Shown: piece by piece, positions 22,805 to 35,110 of the stretch
Layout of the letters: each line of letters starts with the position of its first letter
Position numbering within the stretch: position 1 is the first letter of the stretch
NCBI GenBank assembly: GCA_032718865.1
Contig: JALUTQ010000005.1
Coordinates: 558,001 to 622,000 of the forward strand
DNA from: Tilletia caries
Taxonomy: Eukaryota > Basidiomycota > Exobasidiomycetes > Tilletiales > Tilletiaceae
Length of the DNA stretch: 64,000 nucleotides
Direction: 5' to 3'
Translations under genes and position numbers: made by a program
The notes under the pieces: generated by a model
What the model was told of the DNA's origin: nothing
Databases searched by the model: none
Seen by the model: the letters and a program-made list of their open reading frames with translations, nothing else

Positions 22805-25800
22805 TCAGGCGAGGTGGAACTTAACAGTCTTGATCTCGAAGGCGCGGAAGTCGAGCTGCACAGTCGAGCTACCGTCGGCCTGGACGGTGACCTCCATAGC
22901 TACCTCGTCCGCTTCCACCGTAGAAGACTTCTTCTTCTTCAACTTGGCATCGGCCGGGGACCAACTCTTCAATTCGTCCTCGAGCAGATTAACCAAGGAG
23001 ATCTTCTTGACCGGCGCTGTGATTCGGAGCGCTGTCTTGGCGAACGCGCCGCTCGACTGCAGGGAGGGAAGGGAAGGGAGAAAAACTTCTCAGTTTGATC
23101 ACAGCTGGAGCAGGCGCAACACAAGTTACTGACCTCGTAAAGCCGTGCAACGACCGTCTTCCCAGGCGTACCCTTCTTCCCATAGTAGTCAAAGTCCTGC
23201 TCGCCTCGCTTGAGCGTGTCGAACACCACAGTGGTCTCGTTCGCATTCACCAGCTGGACCGGCGACTCGACCGAAGCAGCAGAAAGGAGCGATCCGGCCT
23301 TGTGAACCTTACTCGCCTCCACGGGGTTGTTGAACGCCCGGGCAACAGGCACCACAGCACTGTCGGCCAGCGTGCCCAAGTGGGGGAGCAGACCGAAGGA
23401 GAAGGTGTGGCGCTCCATGTCTTGCTTGCTGTCCGGGTACGTGGCCGCCTTGAGTAGGGAGAGACGCATGGTGCCGCCCTCGGTGGAGAAGCCGTACTTG
23501 CTGTCGGACAGGATTGCGAGACCGTAGCTAGCCTCCGACAAGTCAGAGAATCTGTGGCCGCAGACTTCAAACTTGGCCGCTTCCCATGTGCTGCAAGTTC
23601 ATCAGAGTGAGTCAGAGCAGCGAAAAGAGAATCAGCGCAAGGCGCTCTACAGGAGTACACGACGATCTTTACGCACGTGTTTCGAGTGGTGGGACGCTTC
23701 GTAATGCCGAACTGCGTCTCGTACGAGGCCGTGTCAGACCGGAGCGTGCTGGGCACCTCGAACTTGAGGAACTTGTGCTTCTCATGCCAATCAATCGTCG
23801 CATCAAATCGTAACAAGCTGCGAGTGTTCTTCGCTCCCTTGACAGACGGCGCAGCAGATGCCAGCGCATCGAGCGAAACGTCAAACCGGACCTTGCTCTC
23901 TCCGAAACTGGCCTCAAGGGTGAGGGTTGCGCGCCAAGGTCCGGCCTCGCTGATGCGCACGCGATCGAACTTGATGTTCTCTGTAGTGTTCAGGTGGTAG
24001 AGCTCAACCTCCCACGCGTCGTACCTGTGAAATAAGGGGTCAGCGAGTGTTTGGACTACGTCGGAAGGGTAAAACGAGACTCACGTCGGAGGGTAGTCCT
24101 CGGAGATAGTCAGCCCAGCTCCTTGTCCCTTCTGAATGAGTTCTCGGTCGGCTTCAATGTCGTAAATGGATGAGATGCGGCCGTCAGAGACCTTCACGGA
24201 CAGCACACCGTTGTTGAGCTCGAAGCTGTTGTGGGAAACCTCGTTCACTGTAAGGGCAGCGTATGGTAAGCATTGCTATCGGTCTTCTGCAAACGTGCCG
24301 CCGGAACTTACCGAACACAGCTTGCGAGTTGCGCATGATGGCAGATGCATTCTCAACCACCGACAAGGCACCACCGCCGGTTGTGTCCTCGACCATGATC
24401 CAGGCCCGTCGGTCACCCGCCTCGCTCTCGCCCTGACCCATCTGAACTGTGGCAGTACGAGGCAGGGCCTGTGCTTCTGCGGCAGGAATCGCGACCAGCT
24501 CACGACGGGGAATGGCGAGCGTGTTCAATGCCCATGCAGCGGCATCGTCATCCTCAGTCTCATCCCACTGTGATTTCTCGGCACGTTCAAGAGCGTGGAC
24601 GGCATCTTGGAGGATCTTGTTGCCACGCTTGCGAATGTCGGCGTAGATCTTCTCGATGTCGTCGTAGACCATTCGGATACTGGATCCTGGTAGACAATCG
24701 TGGAAGCTGTGAAAGAACCGGTACGTGTCAGTTTACCTCTTGCAGACGGGTTCGTTGAAGCGAAGACAACCCACTGGCAAAGTAGCAGATTCTGCCACAA
24801 CTCGTCGATCTCCTCCTTGGGAACGACATAGTCCTTAGCTTTGATGCTGACGATGGTAGTAACCCACTGCAGCACCAATGATTTCTGATTAGTGAAATCG
24901 CATGATGTTAATTGGGTCCAGCGAACTCACCTCAAGATTGTGCATGAGGATCTCCAACGTTCGGTTTCCCTTCTTGATGGATCCGTGGCTGGTGTAGACA
25001 CCACGGTGGAACTCGAGGTAGATCTCTCCATTCCAAGTAGGCAGTCGCATGCCATTGTCGGTGACTTTGCGAACATTGTCGTAGAAAGTAGGAGCATCTT
25101 GACCGATCGACACCTTGGGAACCTCCTTGTAGCCATTGTTCCACAGAGCGCGAATGCGACGGAGACGCTGCAGCATCCAGTCGGTGGGGCCACCGCCGCC
25201 ATCACCGAAGCCGAACAGGAGCAGAGTGGAAGGTGACACATCCAAGTTCTTGTTGTTATAAACACCTTTTCGGATGTCGTCGATCCCCACCTGCGAGTTG
25301 TAGTTCTCAACTGCACTAAAAGTGGCCAGGATTTGGGTGCCGTCCAGTCCAGTCCACTACATCACGAAAAAGGACAAGGGGTTCAGCTCCCTGTGCAAGG
25401 TCCTGATGCACTGTACGTTTGCGAAGGAGCTTACCATGAAGCTGCTATGCGGGAACTTGTCAATGTTGTTCCAAGAGATCTTCTGTGTGAAGAAGTAGTC
25501 CGCGCCAGCACTTCGAGCGATTTGCGGAATTTGGGCATTGTAGCCGAAGGTGTCGGGAAGCTGCAGACGATAGAAGTCACTGTCGTCAGCGATAGTTGTG
25601 CCGTATATACGCTGAATGGACAGTTAACATACCCAGAAAACGTTGCAACGCTTCCCGAACCGCGTCTCGAAGAACCGCTGGCCGTAGAGGAACTGTTTAA
25701 CGAAGCCCTCTCCGCTGGGCATATTCGCATCACACTCGACCCAGGTTCCGCCGATGGGGAAGAACTTGCCGTCCTTCACACTGGCTTGGACACGCTTGAA

Positions 25801-26991
25801 GAGCTCCGGGTAGAGCTTTTCGAGCCATGAGAACTGCTGAGCCGTGCTCGCAGTGAATCGATGCTCTGAGAAGCGTTCCATCAGAGACAGCTGAGTCGAC
25901 CAGGAACGTGCAATCTTCTGCTGTGTCGCTGAAAAGGGCCAGAGCCAGGCGGTATCGATGTGGGTGTGTCCGATGGCGCAGAGGGCATTATCGCTTTTCT
26001 CGCCCTTGACGTCGTCCCAGACCTTTGCGCCTTGCTCGGCCCAGCCAGCGCCGAGGACCTCTTCTGCGATTTTTCGCGCCTTGTCCCAGGTCTTCCTGTC
26101 ATTCTTGCGCCAAATGTCTTGAATCTCGTTGGCTGCCCAGAGGGCCTTGTTCCCAACGATGCTGTCCTTTGGCATCTGTTCGACGATTTGCTTCAAGGTC
26201 TCAAAGTCCCACATGAGGCCCCATGCAACAGGATCCTTAACGACGAGGTCGGCCGAGGCCAAGGTGAAGAAGCGATCCGGGTCGGGATCATGATCGAACT
26301 TGACACTCTGACCGAACATGCCGTTGCAGGAGACTCTGTTCAAGGATAAGCAGCAGCTTGGTGAGTCAAGACAACGGCGGGCTGGTCTCCTCACAGCCGA
26401 AGGTAACTCACTCGACGTAGAACGTGTTGCGACCCTTGCGCCATTGCTTCGTAAGAGGGTAGTCCACACGACGGTCTTCTCCGTGGCCACCAGTGATGCC
26501 TTGCAGAGCGATGCCGTCTTCGGTGTAGATCAGCGCCTGTTGCATCAAGACCACCTCTGTCAGCTTTAAACCAGACAAGGAGGGTGCATACGAAAATGAG
26601 CCGCGCTCACCTCGCAGCTTGGGTCAAATTCGATCTGTACGTCCTCCTCGTCACGCCAGTCCTTGGGAACCTCAAAGGTGAACTTGACCCAGTGGTTTGT
26701 CCAGCTCGGTCCGAACTTGTCGCCTTTCTTGAGCGGGACGTACTTCTTGTCCTGGCCAGTTGCCTCCTTAAAGTTGGGCTTGGAGCCCGGCGGCGGGTCC
26801 CAGCGAGAGAGCTCTACGGTAGGGCTTGAGTCGGTGCGATGCTTGAAGAGGACAGAGGCCAGGTTGTAGTCGGCATACTGTCCGCCGATGAACTCCTGCA
26901 GCCGCCTCTCACGGAGCGAACGAATGGCAGGGCCGCGAACGGGCCGAGCGGTGTCGGAAGAGAGCAAAGGATACGCCGGGCTGTTCGACAT
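22805..26991 (-). CDS. AMS1: Vacuolar alpha-mannosidase, GH38
   Basis: Eleven exons, complement(26611-26991, 26412-26536, 25633-26335, 25435-25560, 24931-25356, 24775-24866, 24312-24706, 24085-24247, 23677-24024, 23134-23590, 22805-23056), 1155 aa. It hydrolyses terminal alpha-mannose of free oligosaccharides in the vacuole; in yeast it arrives by the Cvt pathway. GH38 hallmarks: [14 protein letters not shown] (zinc-binding His and Asp, about 291-304), [15 protein letters not shown], and [14 protein letters not shown] with the nucleophile Asp near 406, then the zinc-ligand region ([10 protein letters not shown]). The GH38 middle and C-terminal beta domains follow, including [13 protein letters not shown]. 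No signal peptide, as expected for Ams1. The donor at exon 6 gives CHFHD where most relatives have CQFHD, so that junction is the least sure. The frame is open upstream to 27165; I chose the Met at 26991. Confidence 0.93.
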
Positions 26992-27480
26992 GATGTTGCA
27001 GTCTTTCCTTCCAGAGTCCAGCACTGTTGTGTTGGCCGTGGACCGTGGACCAGCTCTCGTACGTGCTGAGGCGATGGCGGGAGAACGATGCCAGGGCTTC
27101 CCCGCAACATCGGGGTGGCCCGAGCTCAGAGGAAGGATGAGCGAAGACCTCAAAGGGTGTTCCAACTTCCAACTTCCAAGGTCCCAACCACAAGTCCGAG
27201 GAGAGTGAAGAGAGCACGAACAAAGACAGAAGTGATTTGCGTAGAACTGCTGAGCGCTGAGAGAGAGAGAGAGAACTGATAGACAAGAATGGGGATGTGC
27301 TTAAACGTGTACTGTGCACGAGAAATAAGTGTGACTTTGGTCACTGTAAGGAGGGGATTAATCTATAAGCGGAGCGCGCTGTCTGATGACCCCGAACCGC
27401 CTCTCTATAGCCCCTCGCCCGAACGATGGCTGCACCGGACACGTCCTTGATCCGTCCTGCCGCGCTGCCTTGCTTGCAAG
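26992..27480. other. AMS1 upstream region
   Basis: 489 bp between the AMS1 start and the stop of the SIS-domain gene; both genes are on the minus strand. GAGA-rich stretch at about 27259-27276. No gene or RNA seen. Confidence 0.5.
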
Positions 27481-28503
27481 TCAGACCAGCGTGGGTGCGA
27501 TAGCCTCGCCGATCTTGCCGCCCGGGTGATTCCGGCCGAAGACGACCGCGTCCAAGTCGCACATTTGGGCGAGGGTGAGAAGCAGAGTGTCGCCCATGGC
27601 GAGAGCTACAGTCGTGCTCGAAGTCGGCGCGGGAAGACGCGTCGGGCTCGCCTCGTGGTGGTCGACAAGCAGGGGCCGAGGCGCCTTGGCGGATATCGAC
27701 CAATTTGACTCGCTCTGCTGGAGTTGCTTCTTGGCTATGAGGGATGGAAGAACATCCGCAGTTGAGACAGGCATGTCTTGCTCTTCCATCTCGATCTCCT
27801 CGTCATCGCTGATGGTTGTCCGGCAGTCGATCCAGGCCGCCGACGCGCGCCCGAGGTCAGATTCCTCCTGCCTCCGACCGCACATCGCTACCGTTTTGAC
27901 ACCGCGACGTTCGAGATGCGGAAGCAGGGCGACGAGCTCGGGACTGCCGCCGCTATATGAAAGCGCGATCACGATGTCTTGATGAGGCGTGACGCAGCCG
28001 AGATCGCCGTGTAGTGCTTCGACTGGGTGCAAAAAACAGCTGGGCACTCCGAGGGAAAGCGCGGTCGCGTGCAATTTCCGTCCAATCAGGCCAGACTTGC
28101 CTACGCCCGTCCACACAATCTTGCCGCCCGGTCGACCGGTCGAAGGCATGATCGTGTCGTGAAGCAATGAGAGCGCGTCGGCGAAGGCTACGCGCGTGAA
28201 AGGGTGGTGTGCGAGACGCCATGACGCGTGTGCAATCGCGAGAGATTGAGCGTGGAGAGATTGTGCCGCGAAGTTCAACGCGTCGAAGCGCGGCTTCCCG
28301 ATGGTGGTCATCTCGTCGCTGCCAAACTCGTGCGCCGCGTCGTTCTTGAGTGATGTCAAGTCATCGAATTGTGAGCAGGATGAGCCTGAGAATGAGGATG
28401 TCCGCGATCCACTCGAGTCCGAAGCGTCGAAGGGGGAGAGGGAGGGGGACGAGCATGCGGAGGCCGACGAATCGGAGCTGATTACACTGCTTCTGCCGGA
28501 CAT
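27481..28503 (-). CDS. SIS-domain protein, arabinose-5-phosphate isomerase (KpsF/GutQ) type
   Basis: Single exon, 340 aa. After a Ser-rich N terminus (about 1-60) a SIS fold follows: GGKIVWTGVGKSGLIGRKLH (about 125-145), HPVEALHGDLGCV, the phosphosugar loop IALSYSGGSPEL, RRGVKTVAMCGR, and near the C terminus ALAMGDTLLLTLAQ and FGRNHPGGKIGEA. This sequence of motifs is that of KpsF/GutQ D-arabinose-5-phosphate isomerases, which interconvert ribulose-5-P and arabinose-5-P. Differences from bacterial enzymes: no pair of CBS domains after the SIS domain, and an acidic, polar insertion of about 70 residues (TISDDEEIEMEEQDM onward) splitting the SIS domain. Since fungi make no Kdo, the physiological substrate is unclear; fungal homologues exist, so this is a family-level call. 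Confidence 0.85.
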   Translation of the reverse strand: MSGRSSVISSDSSASACSSPSLSPFDASDSSGSRTSSFSGSSCSQFDDLTSLKNDAAHEFGSDEMTTIGKPRFDALNFAAQSLHAQSLAIAHASWRLAHHPFTRVAFADALSLLHDTIMPSTGRPGGKIVWTGVGKSGLIGRKLHATALSLGVPSCFLHPVEALHGDLGCVTPHQDIVIALSYSGGSPELVALLPHLERRGVKTVAMCGRRQEESDLGRASAAWIDCRTTISDDEEIEMEEQDMPVSTADVLPSLIAKKQLQQSESNWSISAKAPRPLLVDHHEASPTRLPAPTSSTTVALAMGDTLLLTLAQMCDLDAVVFGRNHPGGKIGEAIAPTLV

Positions 28504-28669
28504 ACTGATGGATGCTGCGGAGATGATTGCTGAACTTATGCTGCTGGGGGGTCTCGTGCGACACCTGAGGCTTGATAACGTGTATACCGAAGGTGGTCGA
28601 AGGGGGACGGCGGAAGAACGTGAGTTGTGCGGGAGGGGGGTCAGATTCGCATCGTAAGCGCCAAGTCCG

Positions 28670-28676
28670 TTATATA
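28670..28676 (-). promoter_or_regulatory. TATA-like box of the SIS-domain gene
   Basis: TATATAA on the minus strand, 167 bp upstream of the ATG at 28503. Confidence 0.3.
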
Positions 28677-29805
28677 CATACCAGGCGGCGCGCGCAGCGC
28701 AGATCTCCGTGCGTTACGAGACATCGGACATGGGACGATGATAGATTGATATGGATGTAATTCGACATGGATAAGATGTCAGCAAACTTACACGCGTGTC
28801 GATCATGGACCGGAACGCGTCAGCCATACATCACTTACGCGCATATGACATGCAGGCTGACGCGCAGGCCGCAGGTAGGCTGTACCAAGAGATCGCAGGA
28901 CTAACATAATTCCTTATGCTCCTGCAATAAGGATTGCCGTAAGTCCGTAAGCTGGAAGATACGTGACAGCTGAGGTAAACCTGCCTTGCCATCGCCGCCC
29001 ATCGAGTCCAAACTTACGGGCTTCCGGTCGGTCTCACATCACGTTCGTGACACACACCGATAGATCGTCGCACATACGAGTTTCCGGGCCCCCCACCCGC
29101 AATCACGCCTTTGGGACGCGTATCTTGATTCTCGTCCTGCGGGCTGCGCGCCGCGCGGCTGTGAAATGTGAGGTCAAGGTGGAGAACGTTTCGAGGTCCG
29201 AGGATCGGACCGGCGAGCTCCGAGGCGCGCCACGTGACAATTATCCTGACGTCACTGGACGCCCTGAATCCGACAAATCTCGCTGAGACAACCATCACCT
29301 CCGCAGACCCATCGTCGACCTTGCCGTGGCCAGCATCTTTCTTGCGGTCCACGACTCCACACCAGCCGTAGCCCGTAGGACAAACTGGAAGCAGGCGGGT
29401 CCTCAATCCACCAACTTGGGGATGGACTGTGGAGGCGCGGACAGCGGCTCGCCGGCCACCGCTTATTTCAGAGTTATTGTTCTACTTCCACAGGACGATG
29501 CTGCTGCCGTGCTGCTTAACTTCTTCATTCGACCTTTCTCACGTATACTCACGCCTCACGCGGCACGCATGGAGGGTGTGTTACAGGGTGCACTCAGCAC
29601 TATGCAGTCGGTTGGGAAGGGAGTCGCTGAACGCTGAACGCTGAAGCTTCCCTCCACCACCTCAGTCTCAGGTTCACATTCACTCAGATCACAAAGTGCT
29701 AACCTGGACAAAGGCTACCCTTGCAGTTTGCACCTTCGCTTTGACTGATGCTGTCATGGCCACTTGCCTCAGCAGGGTGGGCCGACCACTTCACCCAGTG
29801 CCACG

Positions 29806-29811
29806 TATAAA
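29806..29811 (+). promoter_or_regulatory. TATA box of the DHA1 transporter
   Basis: TATAAA in CACGTATAAACCGCG, about 97 bp upstream of the ATG at 29908. Confidence 0.45.
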
Positions 29812-29907
29812 CCGCGTTTGCTCACACAATCTTTTTGCTTGCCTTCCCGCCTTCCTCTGCCCCAATTCCTCTCACGAATCACTCTTCTTCTGCGTTGAAT
29901 CGTTGCG

Positions 29908-32024
29908 ATGCAGGACCCGCGCTCAAGCAGCGACCTCACCGACGCTACTCTCACACCCAGCCCACCAGTCAGCAGTCTCCAGCCACAGAACGGTTCTAGG
30001 GACGAGAAAGATGAAGTCTCCGTTGCCGGTCGCAGCGTCTACGAGACTCCAGCTGAAGGACCGCAGTTCCTCTTCAGCCGGGCTCCAACGAGCCGATCCA
30101 TTCCTCTTGCACCCACAGCTCAGTCAAACGAAAGCGTCGACGATGTGATATCGCGAGATGCAAATTCGGACGCGGAAGGGGATGGGGAACAAGCTGCGGA
30201 AAAGAAGCCTGCAGACCAAGACGAGGACGACGAGTCAAAGAACAAGGTCGATTGGGACGATCCAAATGATCCACAGAACCCTCAAAACTTCTCGCTCAGA
30301 TACAAGTGGGGTCTGACGCTTCTGGTCTCCTTGCTCACTCTGAATGTGTAAGTACATCCCCTTTTCGAGCGTCGCAGAGCCATCTTGGAGGCTCTTTGAG
30401 AACTCACTTCTCGTGTTCGCTTTCATCCAGCACGTTCGCATCGTCAGCGCCCTCATCAGCAGTGATGGCGATCGCTTCGCGGTTCGGTCTGACCATGGTC
30501 CAGTCTCAACTCATCACCTCGGTATTCTTGTGGGGCTACTGCGCCGGGCCGTTCATCTGGAGCGCTTCTTCGGAGATTACGGACGCCGGCCTATCTTCGT
30601 CATCTCGTTCGCGGGCTACGCCCTCTTCATCCTCGGTCAAGCCCTTGCGAAGAATCCGGAAACCTTGCTCATCACTCGCTTCCTTAGCGGAGTCTTTGCG
30701 AGCGCGCCACTGACAAACAGTGGAGGACTCATTGCCGACATCCACGATGCGAAGGAGAAAGGCAAAGCAATCACGGTCTTTACAGCTGCGGTATTTTGTG
30801 GCCCTGTGAGTCCTTAATGCAGCCTCTCAGACATCTCCGGGCGCTGACCTTTCCTTTCTGAGCCTGCAGTCACTCGGCCCCATCGTTGGAAGCTTCATCG
30901 TCCAAGAGTGGCGGTGGGAGGGAGTTTTCTGGGTCCTCTTGGCTTTCGCAGGGGTCTGCTGGCTACTGATTGTGGCTTTGCTCCCAGGTGAGCATTTGGT
31001 TCCCATCTCTCACCTTACATGAGCTTTCCCTGGAGCTGATTAAGTGGTGCCCACAGAAACATTCGCACCTGTCCTACTCGCAAAGAAGGCGAAGCGTCTC
31101 CGCAAGGAACAGCCAGAGAAGTACGAAGACTGCTTTGCCGAACACGAGAAAATGACGGCCGAAACCAGTACCTTGGCGATCATCAAGAAAACGGTCGTCA
31201 CTCCTTTCAAGATCATGTCACTCGAGGTCATGCTGATCTTGATCACCATATACCTTTCGGTTGCGTACGCGATTCTGTACAGCCTCTTCGAGAGCTTCGT
31301 TGTCATCTTCATCGATATACATGGCATGAGCATGGGTATTGGCTCGCTCCGATTCCTGGCCATCCTCGTCGGTTCGATCATTGGCGCGGCATTCAACATT
31401 GTCCTCAACCATCGATACCGCTACCTACAGCACTTCTGGAAAGGCAGTCCACCTCCCGAAGAGCGAGTGTACGGCGCGATTTTGGCTGGACCGCTCCTAG
31501 TTGCAGGATCTTTCGCGCTTGGCTGGACGGGGTATAAAGCTTCGATCACGCCGTGGGGAGCCATCATCTCTGCCATACCTCTCGGCACAGCCATCACGCT
31601 GGTATTCATCAGTCTTCAATCGTTCATCATCGACGCGTACGGGGCCAACTCTGCCTCGGCCTTGGCGGGCAACACGATCATCCGATCCGCGGTCGCCGGA
31701 GCCTTCCCACTTTTCACCACGCAGTTCTTCAAGGGTCTCGGGGTCAACTGGGCCGCGTCGATTATTGGATGGATTGCCCTTGCCCTCGCGCCTATCCCAC
31801 TACTCTTCTACCTGTATGGACCTCGCATCCGGAAGACGGGGAGCAGCTTCGCGCCCTGCACCGACCTCAAGATTCGGACTCAGCTGGAGGAGGAGGGTCA
31901 TTTGCCCAAGGACTCCTACCGCGCCTTATGGGGAGAGGCTCGCACGGGCATCAAGGAAGCCCGTCGACAGCTTCTCGAAGAAGAGCGCTCACAGAAGGAG
32001 GGAGAGTCCAAAGAACAGGCATGA
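29908..32024 (+). CDS. DHA1-family MFS transporter with an apparent frameshift
   Basis: Exons 29908-30347, 30431-30805, 30870-30987, 31057-32024, all GT-AG. A long acidic cytosolic N terminus ends in the DHA1 signature WDDPNDPQNPQNFSLRYKW, followed by TM1. TM2 (VFLWGYCAGPFIWS) and the antiporter loop motif GDYGRRPIFVIS are both conserved but lie in different frames: at about 30571-30580 one nucleotide is missing relative to the family, and no GT-AG intron can bridge it. Restoring one base would give about 633 aa with 12 TMs; as given, translation stops in exon 2. Downstream, ETFAPVLLAKKAKRLRKE, the PF-xxMSLEVMLILI block and YGANSASALAGNTIIRSA are intact, which argues against an old pseudogene. 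Relatives export polyamines or drugs; the substrate is unknown. Either a sequencing error or a recent lesion. Confidence 0.8.
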
Positions 32025-32313
32025 TTTTGACGCTCCATGACTGTCTCGGTCGCATAGATACCCAGTTGCCACCACAAGTAATACTTATTTTGAATGCAGT
32101 GCTCCAAGTCGGGCGGGCGGAGTCCCTGCTTGAGCCTCAGACGCGCAACACGGGTTGAACTTCGAGAACTTCCGCCAGTACTGTGTGAGGGCCAGGATGA
32201 GAGAGGTTCTTGCCTGGTTGTCATCTGCGAAATCTTGCCACCCGCAACCATTCATTTTAGGAAGTCGCCCTAAGTACACACATTCACTCAGCGGACCACC
32301 ACTGTTAGGGGAG

Positions 32314-34475
32314 ATGTCAGGAAGGCGCGATGGACACTCTCCTCCGCTGGGCGGGCTGCCTATCGAGCTTTGGATGCACCTCCTCCAGTTTGTGCCCCAC
32401 CGGGACCTGCCAACCTGCTGTCGCGTCTCGAAGCTCGTCCGCTCCATGGCGACCCCCTTGTTCTACCGGAGGCTCTGGCTCAGGGACCAGCTACGGCTGC
32501 AGAAGGTCTTCACCGTCCTCGGAACCCGTCCACACCTTTCCGCGCTCGTTCGTGTCGTCGAGATCAGGGTCTTTCCATTCGGCATCCAGGCGGAGCATTT
32601 GGAGCGTCTCGAAATCGCCATCATCAACACATTCAAGCATGCCGTCAACCTCGAAGAGCTCATCTGGACTCGAACTGGATCCTTGTAAGTTTTCATTTCT
32701 CGTATCTGCCATCTTCTGATCGCTGGGGCTCAATTTCCTCTCAGCATTCCTCGTACTGGGTTCCAACGATTCAGGAATGACCGGGTCCTCCGCACCATCT
32801 TCGAAAAGATCTCAAGACTGAGGCTCCTTGAGCTCACAGGCGACAGCCGATCCTGGTCTCCGGATCTCCTCATAGAGAAGCTGCCGGCGGTCATCGAGCG
32901 CCTGTCCCTCGTGATGCCAGACCGAGCGGTGACGGAGCGGATCCCGCTCATCGCGAAAAGGCTGGGTCCCAATCTCTCGAGCCTTTCCATTCTGAGCAAC
33001 GTACGTTGAAAAGATCCGTATCCTCAAGTTTTGCTGAGGTCAACTGACGTTCTTTGTATCCATCCATCACATTCAACAGAACGCAGCATACATCCGAGAT
33101 GCAAGCATAGAGGCCGCCGCTCCGTTCCTCTCCAATCTTTCCAGAATTTCCCTCGTCGGTTGTAAGAACGTTACCGGTGCGGCGATTCTTTCAGTTCTGA
33201 AGAGGAGCCAAATGGACGTTACGGAGCTTTCACTGGAAGGCCTCAGTCTGGTGCGTGTTTCTGTACATGTTACTCTGTGATCTCGATGACTGATCGCTCA
33301 TGGAGGCATTTTCGATCCCATTCTTTACAGACGCCAGTTGAAGTCGACCAGATTGCCAAGCTCACGACCAAGTTGCGAACTTTGGCGATCACTCATCCGC
33401 CCAAGTCTATTTCCAGTACCGAGTTTTACAGCTCGCTAGGTGTATGGGTGGAGCATACCCATCATCTGCGTCGCTTCACCTTCTACAGGATGAGCGGCGA
33501 GGTAGCAGCCCCGGATGAGGACCAAGATGCATCGGACGAGGAAGACGACGAAGCCGGGGTGGAGCAAGAAGCTGAACCCAGCGCGTCAATTATGGCCATA
33601 AATCAAACTGTTCCGGACCCGAACCTGACGACGAGCGTACCCGGTGGAACCCTTGCTGCTGGGGCAGGAGCCGACGACGCAGCAGAGGAGAGCCTTTTAC
33701 CGTTCTCCTCTCTCCAAATCAACTCGCCACATCTTCAAAGATTGCAAGACCAACCCTCTGCACCTCAACCTTTTACGGGGACAGTTCTACTTTCAAGGCA
33801 GGCAGTCGGCCGCGGTCCTTCCGATCCCCTGCTTCCTACCTCATTCTTGCGGAGATTGATCGACGCTCGCGGCGCCTATCTGACACAACTACGAATCCAT
33901 CGTATTGCCATGACGGTCGAGCAGCTGGGATACATCTGTCACCATTGTGGACAGCTGGAAGACTTGGTGGTGCATCTTTTCGAACCGGAATGGGTCAGTT
34001 AGGGATCCCCAAGGTGCTGCTGAGCTTTCGAACGAGTGTTGCTCACTCTTTGCTTTGTCCGCATCACCTGCTGCATTCTAGGATACCATCAAAGCTCATC
34101 TGTCAAGCTTGCCCCGCTTGCAGTCTGTCCACATTCTCGCCTCGCTTCGGTCTGGAATCGAACTCAACGAGGACAGCCTTCGAGATTTGGCAGTCTCTTC
34201 GTCGGAAACGCTCAGGCAGATCGGGTTCAGAAATCGAGTCTGGGAGGTAAGTACTCAAGAGACTTCACTCTAGCGCCAGTGAGTCTGTGAACTCACAACC
34301 CTTCTACTTACAGGTAATACCTCTGCTTGATCAAGGAGCCAGTAGTCCCACAAGCACGATACAACATCCGTTCGAAGAGCAGGCACAGAATGTGAGCAAG
34401 AGGAACGTCGTGCTCCGAAGATGGGACGCCGCGCAAGGCAACTGGCCAGAAGCATTCCTAGTCGTCCGCGTTTGA
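32314..34475 (+). CDS. F-box protein
   Basis: Six exons: 32314-32684, 32745-33000, 33080-33250, 33331-33993, 34082-34246, 34314-34475; 595 aa. The F-box lies close to the N terminus (about 10-50): GGLPIELWMHLLQFVPHRDL, CCRVSKLVRSMATPLFYR. This motif binds Skp1 in SCF ubiquitin ligases. The rest has leucine-rich, repeat-like segments (LRLLELTGDSRSW, LSSLSILSN, FLSNLSRISLVGCKNV, VTELSLEGLSL, HLRRFTFYRMSG) as in basidiomycete F-box/LRR-like proteins, interrupted by an acidic disordered insertion (about 290-360, rich in D and E, starting APDEDQDASDEEDDE). The target is unknown. Start chosen at MSGRRDGHSPPLGG because the open frame further upstream is not in the style of the family. The last four introns are all phase 0. 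Confidence 0.8.
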
Positions 34476-35110
34476 ATGCATGGGAATTCCTCCTCGCCAT
34501 CGTGAAGCTCATCGTGTTGCCTTCTCATCCACTTCCTTGGACTCGCTCAGAACCGTAACGTCCGCTTGGAAGAGATCGACGAGCCATCCTCCGCGTTCAA
34601 GAAATCACTCGATCCTTGATGTGAGATCTACATACGTCTGGAGGAAGCGGTATGTAACATCCATAGACCAACAGTGATATGAAAGGACATCGGTGCGTCG
34701 CTCTTCATCGCAAAGTCGATCGTTTTCTCCCTCTGTCTCGTCGAGTTGCGCAAAACCGGACGTCCCACTTCTTGTCGCTGCTCACCATCGCGGGCATGTC
34801 TGCTCACCTTTGCAAGCCTCATCTGTCATTCGTCCTGCCCTTTCACTCCGAGTCGCTCTCGAAACTGAAGCAGTGCCCCAAGACCGAAAGGTTCCTGCCG
34901 TTTTCAGGAAGGTGACAAGCGAGCGCGACTCTTCTGCGCATCCTCGAGCGAGTTGACCCTCAGTCCACGTCCACAGTCTGCTGGGCATCCATCTACAGAG
35001 CCATGTACCTGCCGTCGTGGTGCTCATCACGGGCCGTCCCGGCTACCAATCATGTGAGGGCATACACGAGGAACACACACAGCATGTCAAAGCAGGGACT
35101 TGATCTGGTT
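34476..35110. other. Intergenic, start of gene-poor island
   Basis: 635 bp between the F-box gene and the small 5-exon gene. Short open frames exist on both strands without motif or splice support. Nothing recognised. Confidence 0.4.

Larger units (their letters stand above)
28504..29907. other. Long divergent intergenic region
   Basis: 1.4 kb between the divergent SIS-domain and DHA1 transporter genes. TATA boxes at 28670-28676 (minus) and 29806-29811 (plus). Several CTTACG/GTAAG-type short inverted motifs and a CCTTATGCTCCTGCAATAAGG hairpin-like stretch lie at 28770-28960. No gene or RNA recognised. Confidence 0.4.
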
